This document shows positions 1 to 10,339 of a stretch of DNA of 64,000 nucleotides, piece after piece; position 1 is the stretch's first letter, and the number at the start of each line of letters is the position of its first letter. The translations under genes were made by a program, and so were the position numbers. Origin of the DNA: Lycium barbarum (taxonomy: Eukaryota > Streptophyta > Magnoliopsida > Solanales > Solanaceae); assembly GCF_019175385.1 (NCBI RefSeq), contig NC_083343.1, forward strand, positions 51,854,457 to 51,918,456, read 5' to 3'. Under the pieces are notes generated by a model that saw only the letters and a list, made by a program, of their open reading frames with translations, did not search any database and was not told the DNA's origin.

Positions 1-1183
1 TTTTACTACTTCATTTCATTTACGATTTATGTTTACATTCCTTAGTATCATCCCTTGTATTGATATGATCATTTATTCTTTGAGTAGGGCAATAAGATGA
101 AATTGATTAGAATATAAGTAGTAAGAATTTCATAACAATTTTACCCTTAAACCTGGAAGTATGTCCACCTAAGTCTAGTGAGATACAAATTTGATAACTT
201 CTTATGAAAGACTAAGGCTAATAACTGGATCGTGATGACTTGATTAGTGACTTATGATATGAATTGAAATTGATATTTGTGTATTTAGTTTGAGTTGATA
301 TTAAGCCGGAAGCGGCTGCCCGAAGGGGCCATCATTATTAAGCCGGAAGCGGCTGCCCGAAGGGGCCATCATTATTATGCCGGAAGCGGCTGTCCGAAGG
401 GACTATTGTGATACTAGCCGGAAGCTGCTATTCGAAGGGACTATTGTGATACTAGCCGGAAGCGGCTGTCCGAAGGGTCTATTTTGTTAAGATGTCGGGA
501 GCGGCATATGTGTTGGATTGCATTATTTACTTAAAGTTTATTTTGAGACGTCGTGTGCACATTTATGTTTCTTCCAGCGAAGGCTGTAGATATTGAGTTA
601 GGTTGCCATTTCTTCTCTCCTAAGTCAAATTATGATTATGACTTGTAACTTACATACTCAGTACATTGTTCGTACTGACGTCCTTTTGCCTGGGGACGCT
701 GTGTTCATGCCCGCGACCCCAGATTGTTTAGCAAGTTAAGTGTATAGCTAGGATGCTTGGACGTCAGCTGGGATTGGCAAGTTCCACCTCATTTTGGAGC
801 TTGGCCGAGTCATGTATCGATATGTATGATTATGGGTATGTCAGGGCCCTGTCCTGACTCATAATGTTCAGTTTACTTCTTAGAGAATTCTGCTGATAGT
901 GTCCTGTGGTATGTTTGTCGAGATGTCGACAAAGTGATGTCAGTTGAGTTATTTGTGGATTTTAAAAGAGTATGTATTTTAGATGATTTCAATTGGTTTA
1001 AAGTACTTATTTGATTGAAAGTTTTCATAATCGTTATAAAGATAATGATTTCTATTTGGAAAAGTTTTATATTCTTAAAAGTTTTTGAAATGATAGGATT
1101 TGATAGAGCGAATGTTTAAAGGTTCGCTCGACTCTGATGAGAGTCGGGTGCCCGTCATGCCCTACCACTTTTAGGGTGTGACA
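1..1183 (+). repeat. E1 5' LTR, 3' portion
   Basis: This stretch aligns base for base, with scattered substitutions, to the last 1.15 kb of the LTR at 2352-5096. It ends in GTGACA followed at once by the primer-site region. It holds the tandem GC-rich array (303-500), hairpin H1 (659-677) and hairpin H2 (about 678-699). Confidence 0.88.
303..505 (+). repeat. tandem array of about 37-39 bp, five copies plus a partial one
   Basis: Units share the core GCCGGAAGCGGCTG followed by CCGAAGGG and a short AT-rich spacer. Five copies and a degenerate sixth (TCGGGAGCGGC) are readable here. The matching array in the 3' LTR has four plus the partial one, so copy number changed after insertion. GCCGGAAGCGGC is partly self-complementary. 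Confidence 0.9.
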
Positions 1184-1200
1184 AAGTCGTATTAGAGCAG
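1184..1200 (+). other. E1 primer-binding site, decayed
   Basis: Directly after the LTR end, the stretch AAGTCGTATTAGAGCAG matches the equivalent AAGTGGTATCAGAGCAG of element C with two substitutions. Intact copies of this site pair with the 3' end of initiator methionine tRNA. The changes would weaken priming. Confidence 0.75.
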
Positions 1201-1241
1201 TTCGTTCTAGGGGTTGTCTGTAAAGTCGTGTCAGGTAGAGT

Positions 1242-1281
1242 CTTGTTCATGGGTGTGTTGTCGACCACACTTATGAACAGG
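1242..1281 (+). other. E1 leader hairpin with palindromic loop GTCGAC
   Basis: CTTGTTCAT pairs with ATGAACAGG over 9 bp with one G-U. An inner stem GGTGTG/CCACAC follows, closing an 8-nt loop TTGTCGAC. The loop contains the six-base palindrome GTCGAC at 1260-1265. The same fold occurs in T, B and C at the same distance from the primer site. Confidence 0.6.
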
Positions 1282-2351
1282 AGGCTACAGGGCATCTAGG
1301 ATGGTTTCCCTTCATTCAGATTATAGATTGTGCTATAGAGCTGTGTTATAGGCCTTGAATCCTTGCCGCTAACTTTAAGATTCGAATTTCGATTAAGTGA
1401 TTGTAAAGTACAATTATAGTTGAAAAATTGGAATTGTTTGTAAGAAAGATAAGTTCTTTGATGATTAATGATTGCTATTTGAGGTAAGTGCTGCATGTTA
1501 AGGATTGCAGTAAGAAAAGTATGCTTCTTAGCGAATTGAGAATGCCATTGTGAAAAGTATTTGTACATGTATGTATAGGGTGTTGTAATATGATTGTGGC
1601 CCTGTGAGGCAAGTTGATATATTTTGATTGTGGCCATGTGAGGCAAGTTGATATATTTTGATTGTTGCCTTCTAAGGCTTGTTGGTTGGTTGTATACAGG
1701 TGGGTAGTACGAATTACAGAGGAGGTTCTGCCAAAATTTTGTTAAAATTGATTGTGATCAGTATATATATGTGTGTTATGATCAGTAAGATACACAAGTG
1801 TAAACTGAAGAATGAAAGGTTAATAATAGTTGTAAATCGACTGAAAGGAGGGTTATAAGATGGGTTCAGAATGAGTTTGCGAGTTAGGCTGAAATTACTC
1901 GAGGATATAGAAGTGAGTCGAGGGGTAAGTTAAGTTCTCTCGGGGATTAGAAGTAAGATTGATGAACTAAGATTAATGTGATTCGAATAATGTGATAAGA
2001 TTATGAGAAGAGACTTAAGAGGGAAAACAATGATAAGCAAGGAGTCATTCGAGAGTTGAGTTAGTATAAAAAAAAAAGTAAGCTTGAACGAGTAAAGAAT
2101 GAAACAAAGAAGAGAAAGAAACATGATTACATGTGTTTGAGGAAAGGGAGTAATGTGTCCCTTATAGAAATCAATATAATTGAAAGCATCAATGAGGTTA
2201 AGGGGAGTTGAAGCATATAGAGGAAAGATAAGTATTGAAAAGGACTTTAGGAATTGTGAAGGGTTGAGTGATATTAATAAGCATAGGAATTGGATACGAG
2301 TATTAGTCTTTATTTAACATTCGAGGACGAATGTTTCTAAGAGGGGAAGGA
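1282..2351 (+). other. E1 non-coding internal spacer and polypurine tract
   Basis: No coding region is recognisable. A module with GTGGCCCTGTGAGGCAA and TCTGCCAAAATTTTG lies at about 1600-1740; related modules occur near the 3' ends of B and C. The rest is strongly purine-rich on this strand (GAAAGAAG-like runs). The end carries CATTCGAGGACGAATG (about 2315-2330) and the polypurine tract AAGAGGGGAAGGA just before the LTR at 2352, the usual Tekay/Del-type 3' terminus. Confidence 0.75.
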
Positions 2352-5096
2352 TGTTACGCCCCAAAAAATTTCATGTTACTAAGGCTGCAGACGGATTAAT
2401 GTGAGCTCAAGGAGGAGCAAATATTACTGGTATAAAGGATGAAATTCTACTGTATTAGCATGATGAAAGCATGAGTATGATATTTGGAATTCGTACAATA
2501 TAATTGGAATGATACGTTAAAAGATATATAGCCCTCGTAACCGTAAGCTGAGGTGGGATCCACATGTCAAGATTTTATAAATGACATATGACAAGTTATA
2601 TGGATAATATATGTGAAGTTAAACACAACTCAAGAAGGACCCTTGAGTCAAATCAAAGTGGAAGCCCTCCAAAAAGATGTTTTTAAGTTACGTTTTCGGG
2701 TGATCTGACTTAGGGAGGCCATAACCCCATCATTATTTGGGAATTTGGGAAAACTCCTAAAATGCAAGTTGTAGATAATTGAAATACCTTTCCAACCATA
2801 GGTCGTGGGCCTGCATGTGACATAGGGACAAAGAATTATGGACGTTTTAATGCAGAAAGGTCAAGCTGGGCAGTGGGCTCGGCCCAACCCGATTCCAAGT
2901 CGGGTCAGGCCCACTTCCCTTGCTATTTATGGGAAATTTTCAGCCTTATCTGCCTCATTTTCATACAAAAGGTCCTGAATATTTTATATGTAGAGAGAGC
3001 GAAGTTAGAGAGAGAAAGTGGAGAATTGATCATGTTCGAGGTCCCGAATTCCGAGGCTCGTGAAGAGTAAGGTATAGTACAAGTTGTTGCTGTCATTTTA
3101 AGCTAAAAATTGAACTTGGGGGATGTTTTTTTCGTGGTGGCTGCTCATATAAGGTATTTTTAAGATTTTAATGACGTTCTTACCCTGATCATTGATAGAT
3201 TTGACGAATTAGAATAGAGAAAATGACATTCAAAGTTCGTTTATAATTTTTGGATATCAAATGACTTGGGGGCTGTTTTGGTATGATTAAATGGATAGGA
3301 TTGGTTGGACATTGATATAAAATAATTGTTTATATTGTTGTTGATGTTGTTGATAAGTTGTTGTTCTTGAATTTTGGAGATATCGTATACAAAGTGTATA
3401 CCGGGCCGTTTTGGTGTATATCCTTGGGAGTTGATACTTTGAGTTTAAAAAGGCTTATATGAGATGGTTCTTGTTGTTTTTAATTTGGCTGAATTGGATT
3501 CTTGGGGTTATCGAGTTTATAAAGGAAATGTTGTCGAAATTCCGTTAGAAATAAAGATAAGTTTAAAGGATTGATTATAAGGATATATAATTGAATGATT
3601 GTTGGTAAATTGGTATTGTTGATAGATTAGCATGACCCGAAGATGGGCTGTGGTTAGTTGGAAAGAGGCAAAGGTATGTAAGGCAAACATTTCTTCCTTT
3701 GGCATGATTCTTGTTGTTATTCATTCTATATGTACTCCATATGATTCCATTCTTAGACGAGTAAGGTCTAAATGTTTCTTGTGATGGCTTATTCATATTG
3801 TACTCCTATTTTGTTCCCAAGGGAATACCCATAAGGTGCCAAGTTGAGTTGTGTATATGGTTTTACTAACGATTTCGAGGAAATTAGTTTTATACTAAAG
3901 GAAACATAAAGTTTGATTTTCAAAACCACTCCGAAGGGGGTGCGAGATTTTACTACTTCATTTCAATTACGATTTATGTTTACATTCCTTAGTATCATCC
4001 CTTTGTATTGATATGATCATTTATTCTTTGAGTAGGGCAATAAGATGAAATTGATTAGAATATAAGTAGTAAGAATTTCATAACAATTCTAACCTTAAAC
4101 CTGGAAGCATGTCCTCCTAAGTCTAGTGAGATACAAATTTGATAACTTCTTATGAATGACTAAGGCTAATAACTGGATTGTGATGACTTGATTAGTGACT
4201 TATGATATTAATTGAAATTGATATTTGTGTATTGAGGTTGAGTTGATGTTAAGCCGGAAGCGTCTCCCCGAAGGGGCCATCATTATTAAGCCGGAAGCTG
4301 CTACCCGAAGGGCCATCATTATTATGCCGGAAGCGGCTGTTCGAAGGGACTATTGTGATACTAGCCGGAAGCGGCTGTCCGAAGGGTCTATTCTATTAAG
4401 ATGTCGGGAGCGGCATATGTGTTGGATTGCATTATTTACTTAAAGATTATTTTGAGACTTCGTGTGCACATTTATGTTTCTTCCAACGAAGGCTGCAGAT
4501 ATTGAGTTAGGCTGCGATTTCTTCTCTCCTAAGTCAAATTATGATTATGAATTGTTACCACCTTACATACTCAGTACATTGTTCGTACTGACATCCTTTT
4601 GCTTGGGGACGCAGCGTTCATGCCCGCAGCCCCAGATTGTTTGGCAGGTTAAGTGTATAGCTAGGATGTTTGGACGTCAGCTGAGATTGGCAAGTTCCTC
4701 CTCATTCTGGAGCTGGGCCGAGTCATGTATCGATATGTATGATTATGGGTATGTCGGGGTCCTGTCCTGACTCATAATGTTCAGTTTACTTCTTAGAGAC
4801 TTCCGCAGATAGTGTCCTGTGGTATGTTTGTCGAGATGTCGACAAAGTGATGTCAGTTGAGTAATTTGTGGATTTTAAAAGAGTATGTATTTTAGATGAT
4901 TTCAATTGGTTTAAAGTACTTATTTGATTGAAAGTTTTCATAATCGTTATAAAGATAATGATTTCTTTTTGGAAAAGTTTTATATTCTTAATAGTTTTTG
5001 AAATGATAGGATTTGATAGAGCGAATGTCTAAAGGTTCGCTCAACTCTGATGAGAGTCGGGTGCCCGTCATACCCTACCACTGTTAGGGTGTGATA
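2352..5096 (+). repeat. E1 3' LTR (2745 bp)
   Basis: It starts TGTTACGCCCC right after the polypurine tract and ends GTGATA where its partner LTR ends GTGACA. It contains a splice-donor-like AAG/GTATAG at 3072, a four-copy tandem array at about 4250-4400, hairpin H1 (4572-4590) and the CAG at 4627-4629. No open frame in it resembles a protein. Confidence 0.88.
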
Positions 5097-6225
5097 GGTA
5101 AGGACCATTCCAGAGTGACAATCACATGAGCAGTAGTGAGGCGCTCCTTTAATTCATCAGACGCCTTTCGGCACTTGTCGTCGAACATAAATTTAGCCTC
5201 TTTTTCAAGAAGCTTGCACATCGGGTTAGCAATCTTGGTGAAATCCTTGATGAAGCACCTGTAGAACCTAGCATGCCCTAAGAAACTTCGGACAGCTTTG
5301 ACTGAGATGGGTGGAGGATGTTTTGCAATCACATCTATCTTCGCTTGGTCGATCTCGGTTCCCTTTTCAGAGATTTTGTGACCAAGGACGACCCCTTCCT
5401 TCACCATAAAGTGGCACTTCTCCTAATTTAGCACCAGATTTGTCTCCTCACATCTTTTCAGCACTTGACCCAGATGGTCAAGACAATCATCAAGCGAATC
5501 ACCAATGTCATCTATAAATACCTCCAAGAAGTCCTCTACCATGTCAGAAAATATCGACATCATGCACCTGTGAAAAGTGGCTGGTGCATTACACAACCCA
5601 AAGGGCATTCGGCTGAACGCAAACGTCCCATACGGACAAGTAAAAGTCGTCTTCTCTTGATCTTCCAAAGCAATGTTTATCTGATTATAGCCCGAGTATC
5701 CATCTAGGAAGCAATAGTAAGATCTCCCAGCCAGCCTATCCAGCATCTGATCAATGAAAGGCATGGGAAAATGGTCTTTACACGTGGCGGTATTCAGCTT
5801 CCTATAATCCATGCAAACATGCCACCTAGTAACTGTACGAGTGGGAATTAGCTCATTCTTTGCATTAGGCACCACAGTGATACCTCTTTTATTTGGAACA
5901 CATTGAATAGGACTTACCCACTTGCTGTCTGCAATCGGATAGCTACCCTAGCATCTAACCACTTTATGATCTCCTTTTTCACGACCACTTGCATGTTCTA
6001 GTTCAATCTCCGCTGATGCTTAACACTCGGCTTGTTGTCCTCCTCTAGTTGAATTTTATGCTCACAAATACCAGCAGGAATACCCTGAATGTCTGCTATG
6101 GTCCACCCAATAGCATGTCTGTACTCGCGCAAAATCTCCACTAAACGCTCAATCTGTTCCTCAATCAATAATGCTGAAATGATCACTGGCAATGTATTGT
6201 TCGGACCAAGGAACTCATATCTCAA
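5097..6225 (-). pseudogene. Athila-like reverse transcriptase and start of RNase H, broken
   Basis: The product would copy element RNA into DNA in cytoplasmic particles. The frame at 5875-5423 shows RT blocks: YCFLDGYSGYNQI, then MPFGLCNAPATF, then the catalytic region as FIDD. A few residues expected after FIDD are missing compared with relatives. The segment 6225-5998 is the pro-RT linker. The segment 5407-5098 covers the RT end (VVLGHKIS, SFLGHARFY) and stops at the junction with E1. At least one in-frame stop (near 5420), another near 5945 and a frame change at 6222/6225 make it non-functional. The blocks place it in the Athila/Tat branch. Confidence 0.85.
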
Positions 6226-7526
6226 GTGTGTTGGGAGCTGCTTAGGCTCAAGCGTTGGAGGCTCAACAATAGAAGGCTTAGCTGGTACAGTAGTTTTATT
6301 TGCAAGATCAAGATCAAGCTTTCTTGGGTGATAAGTGTAAGAACCTCGACCTCAAGCGCGTTTATAGTTTCCACGTAACCCTCCATATTAGAAGCATCAA
6401 AATTTATCAGAACTGCTGCGAGAGCTTCTCCCAAACTTTCTTCTTCCATTTTATGTTCAACAACATCATCAATCCCATCAAATGAATCAATAACCGAGAT
6501 ACTCTCATAAGCGCTTGGTAACTTCATCCCCTTGCTTGCTTGGAAAGTTACTTCTTCATCATTCACTCGGAACTTAATTTCAATATTTTCAGAATCCATA
6601 AGCGCTCTTCCCGTAGAAAGGAATGGTCTTCCCAAGATAATGGGAATATCTCTATCCACCGCACAATCCCGAATCATGAAATCAGCAGGCAACATGAACT
6701 TACCCACTTGCACCAATACATCATCTATGACTCCAATTGGCTTCTTGATAGATCTGTCTACCATCTGTAATCGCACAGAAGTCGGTCTAGGGGTCCCCAA
6801 TCCGGAGTGTTTGAAAATATCAAGGGGCTTCAAGTTAATACTCGCCCCATTATCACACAGAGCACGAGTGAATGCATGAAGCCCAATATTGCACGAAATA
6901 GTGAACGCCCCTGGGTCTCCCTTCTTCTGAACTGTGGTGGAAACAATAATTGAACTTACTCGATGGGTTAGATTAACTGTCTCCTGTTGAACAAACCTTT
7001 TCTTTGTAAGCAGCTCTTTCACAAACTTAGCAAATCCGGGCATCTCTTTAACAACATCTAAGAATGAAAAATTCACTGTTAACTACTTTTACTGATCCTA
7101 GAACTTCTGACACTTAGCATCATTATTCTTCTTTGCCAACCTCGGAGGAAAGGGAGGTTTTGCTTTGTACATCTGAGTCAAAGGGCGAAGAGCCTCTTTT
7201 ATTGTGTGGTTCCCTGTATCAGCAGCAACTTCGGGAATATCAGCAACTTTTTCTTTACCACGAACTTCCACATCAATAGTAGGCACTTCAGAACGTACCT
7301 CATCATCCTCCATAATAGGTTCTAGATCAACCACTTTCTTGTCAGCACCTTGAAGTATTTTACCACTCCTTGTGCTAATAGCAAAAGTACGTTCCACTCC
7401 CCCACTATTCTTCAGGTTTGGAATAGTCTCATTAGGAAGCCCTCCTTTTCTAGCACGATGTTGTTCTCTAGAAAGATCCTGCATCTGTTGTTCAAGATTC
7501 TGAATAGCTGCTAAATGAGAGACCAC
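6222..7526 (-). pseudogene. Athila-like gag C-terminus and aspartic protease, broken
   Basis: Two frames cover this. The first, 7526-7098, has STRSGK and a proline-rich PPFPPRL block typical of the gag-protease junction of this branch. The second, 7076-6222, carries the retropepsin fold: ALCDNGASINL holds the catalytic aspartate, and DIPIILGRPFL follows about 90 residues later. The residue after the catalytic Asp is Asn, unusual for the branch. Stops between the frames (about 7077-7097) break the polyprotein. It would process Gag-Pol in the particle. Confidence 0.83.
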
Positions 7527-8398
7527 CGTCTCTGTAAGCCCAGATAATGTCTTTTCAGTGTTCGTCTGACTTGCTTACACTTTGTCGAGCGCTGACTCCA
7601 ACCTCGAACTACCTTGATCATTAGATTGCCCTTTTGGTGGAATGTAAGGGTTGGAACTTCTGTTCCCAAAATTATCATTGTTGTTGTTGTATCTCCCTTG
7701 GTTCGGTCCACCATAGTTGTTATTGTAGTTCCCATGGTTGTTATTGTAGTTTCCTTGATTATGTGACCCCTGCCCTTGTTGGGGTCTCCAGTATCTCTGA
7801 ATCGACCCAAGAATGTCCCCCTTCGCTATGTAATCTACATACTGAACATTATCAACTTGCGGAAGGGGGCCCTCTTGATATGGATCCTCATGGACTTGGT
7901 ACATGCCAGGCGGCATGCCAGAGATCTTCACAAACATTTACCATCTGCGCTTCTTTCTCATCAAGCCTCTTTGTTAGTAAAGAGAGACTAGTGGCCAATT
8001 GTGCCAATGTCTGCTGCATTTCCTGTCTATCTTTCACAATGTTTTGAATCAACGGTGTTCCAAGTGATAGTCCATTAGAATTACTTGAATGCCATGCTTG
8101 GCTGTGAGTAGTCAATCGGTTAAGTATATCAGTAATAGTAGCAGAGGACTTGTTTATGATACACCCACTGGTAGCATTATTGGCTATTGCTTGGGTCATA
8201 GGATCCAAACCTCTGTAAAACTTCTCCTTCAAAATCTGTTCTGCAAAACCGTGGTTTGGACTCCTATCCAAATATTCCTTGTACCTCTCCCAAGCTTCAA
8301 AAAGTTATTCTCCATTACGTTGTTTGAATTCATAAATCTGATCACAAATTTCAGCCCTTTTACTCGGGGGGTACCACTTCCTGAGGAAAACTCCGACC
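7527..8398 (-). pseudogene. Athila-like gag, central and C-terminal part
   Basis: Gag forms the particle and binds element RNA. Frame 8271-7888 is a helical capsid-like stretch (EKFYRGLDPMTQAIAN). Frame 7937-7575 is an Asn/Gly/Tyr-rich low-complexity segment (NNNHGNYNNNYGG), a known style for this branch and probably an RNA-binding part. A frame change lies at about 7900. Near 8308 an in-frame stop interrupts the part leading from the B junction at 8403. The N-terminal part lies at 32086-32429, beyond element B. Confidence 0.8.
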
Positions 8399-8403
8399 AT
8401 CTC

Positions 8404-10339
8404 TGTCACAACCCGACTAGGGGCCGTGACGGGTACACGGGGCTAACCACCAAGCATCACTCATTATGCTACTCATCATACTTATTAAGCGTTCTTTTAT
8501 CAAATTCATACTCAAATCTTAGAAAGATCATTTTTCATTTAAAAACATAATTACTTTTATGCATATCAGCCCTTCGGCTATCAAAATAATATATATATAT
8601 GTATATATATATATACAATAGTAACATCGTGAGACCATATAACCCACACTTGCGTATCTACGAGCCTCTACTAGAGTGTTAGACATAGGGACGGGACAGG
8701 ACCCCGTCGTGCCCAAAATATACATATGTACACAAAAGAATAATCAAAGGCACCTCCGAAACAATAGAGTGCTCTCAAATCAGCTTCTAGCTCCTACGGG
8801 TCTGGATCAAGATCACCTCCCTGTCTACCTGTGGGCATGAACACAGCGCCCAAAGAAAACGGACGTCAATATGAACATTGTACTGAGTATGAGAGGCAAA
8901 AATAATAACAATACGTCAATGAGATAAAGGAAACATCAAATAAGGAGCAACTGTATCTGACTGTCACTTATAAAAGAAATAATGCATGCAGGTTTACTTC
9001 ATAACCCTCATCATATCATGTATGCATAAATGTATAAGCTGCCCGTCCATATCAGTACGGTGTGATAATCATTAGCCTGCTTCCAGGCCTCCCGCATCCG
9101 GGGTACTATCTCATGCCGCCCACTAGTGGTACTGCTCGTGCCATATAGACACGATGTAATCATCTATAAGCCGCCCGCCTTAGCGGTGCTGCCCAGCCAT
9201 ATAGACGCGGTGTAATATCATCAACATGTACTCATCATAATGCATGCATAGAAACTCAAAGACAACTATAATTTATCGAGGTGACATAAGGTCGTGAACC
9301 CCCGATTTCATTATGAAACACTTATAAGCATTTTGCCTCACCTTGAAGGAAGTAGTATATAAGGTGAGTGTATACAATAAAAAACATCATTAACTTTATA
9401 GGAACATCATATCATGGACTCTAGAATCTTTAGACTCCAGCTCATCATCAACATTATTGGGCTCATAACATATCTCTTATCTCATGTGGCTATTCATGAA
9501 CATAGACTCTTAGCTTTCCGGGATGTAGAGGATTCACGGAAAGGAAGGAAAAATCATGCCATACGATTCACGCCATAGAAATAAAGGACTAGCCTCACAT
9601 ACCTTTTACGTTTAACTAATCTATCGCATGCTTGTTCTCCTTTAATGCCCACGTTTCTACCTTCAAGAGAATTCGCATTAACATTAGCTCATCGATTACT
9701 TAAACGTGCTCACTAAAGCTAAATAAAATTGGGCAGCATTTCCTTTGTTTATACTACTTTCCCCATAATCCATATCAACTCCCAAACATTGATAACAACA
9801 TTCACAATATCACAAGCAATAATCATCATTCATCTATACTACCCACATTTCACGATTTCACTCCAATTTCTCCATAATCATGTTCATAATTCATTATTGC
9901 ATTCTCTCACATATAATACTTATTCCATGTTCTAAATGTCGTTCACAACATACCAATATTCGTAATTCACCCCAAACTACTACTTAACAATGACACTATT
10001 CACACATTCATGACCCATTTTCTATATCTTTCTACAATTCAAGTGTCTTAGCCTTCCAATACCTTAAACAACATGGAATGATCATAAAACTCCCCTTAGA
10101 TGATGGGAGAATAAGCCTTGAGTGAAACTTCTCTTCTTGCACCAAAAACCCTAGCGCACTTCCCTTGGGATTTCTTGGTGTAGATGAACTTTTATTAGGT
10201 TTCATACACTTGATTTTGTGGGTTTGATGAAGTTGATCATGCATTTCTCTTGGATTCTTATTGTTGAAGAGTGGAGAGAATACTAGAGTGTTCTAGAGAT
10301 AAGGGGAATGAAAAGGGAAAATGAAATAAAATGAACTTG
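8404..10339 (-). repeat. B left (3') LTR, first part
   Basis: TGTCACAACCCG on the plus strand is the reverse of the LTR 3' end. The sequence runs parallel to 29570-31555 with scattered substitutions. The TA microsatellite here (about 8586-8614) is much shorter than in the other LTR. H1 (near 8869-8886) keeps most pairs. The LTR is cut at 10339 by element T and resumes at 21490. Confidence 0.9.
10335..10339. repeat. T target-site duplication, left copy ACTTG
   Basis: ACTTG here and at 21485-21489 flank T exactly. The intact sister LTR of B (near 31553-31557) has a single ACTTG at the equivalent position, which serves as the empty site. Confidence 0.95.

Larger units (their letters stand above)
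1..5096 (+). mobile_element. E1: non-autonomous LTR retrotransposon, left end outside window
   Basis: Two copies of one LTR type flank an internal region of only about 1.17 kb. Bases 1-1183 match about 3950-5096 closely, so the first is the 3' part of the 5' LTR. The order is 5' LTR, decayed primer-binding site, leader hairpin, purine-rich non-coding spacer, polypurine tract, 3' LTR. No gag or pol homology is visible, so any movement must have used proteins of a relative. The right end abuts the Athila-like pol in mid-codon region, so E1 appears to be inserted in element A. The candidate right target-site repeat is GGTAA at 5097-5101; its partner lies left of the window. Confidence 0.85.

Noticed and set aside
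5097..8398. Endogenous pararetrovirus as source of the minus-strand RT
   Set aside because: The order gag, protease, RT, the tRNA-Asp primer site and a TG..CA LTR at 32548-33864 all point to an Athila-like retrotransposon.
8586..8614. TA run as promoter of a downstream gene
   Set aside because: It is a microsatellite in the 3' part of the B LTR, with no gene following on either strand.
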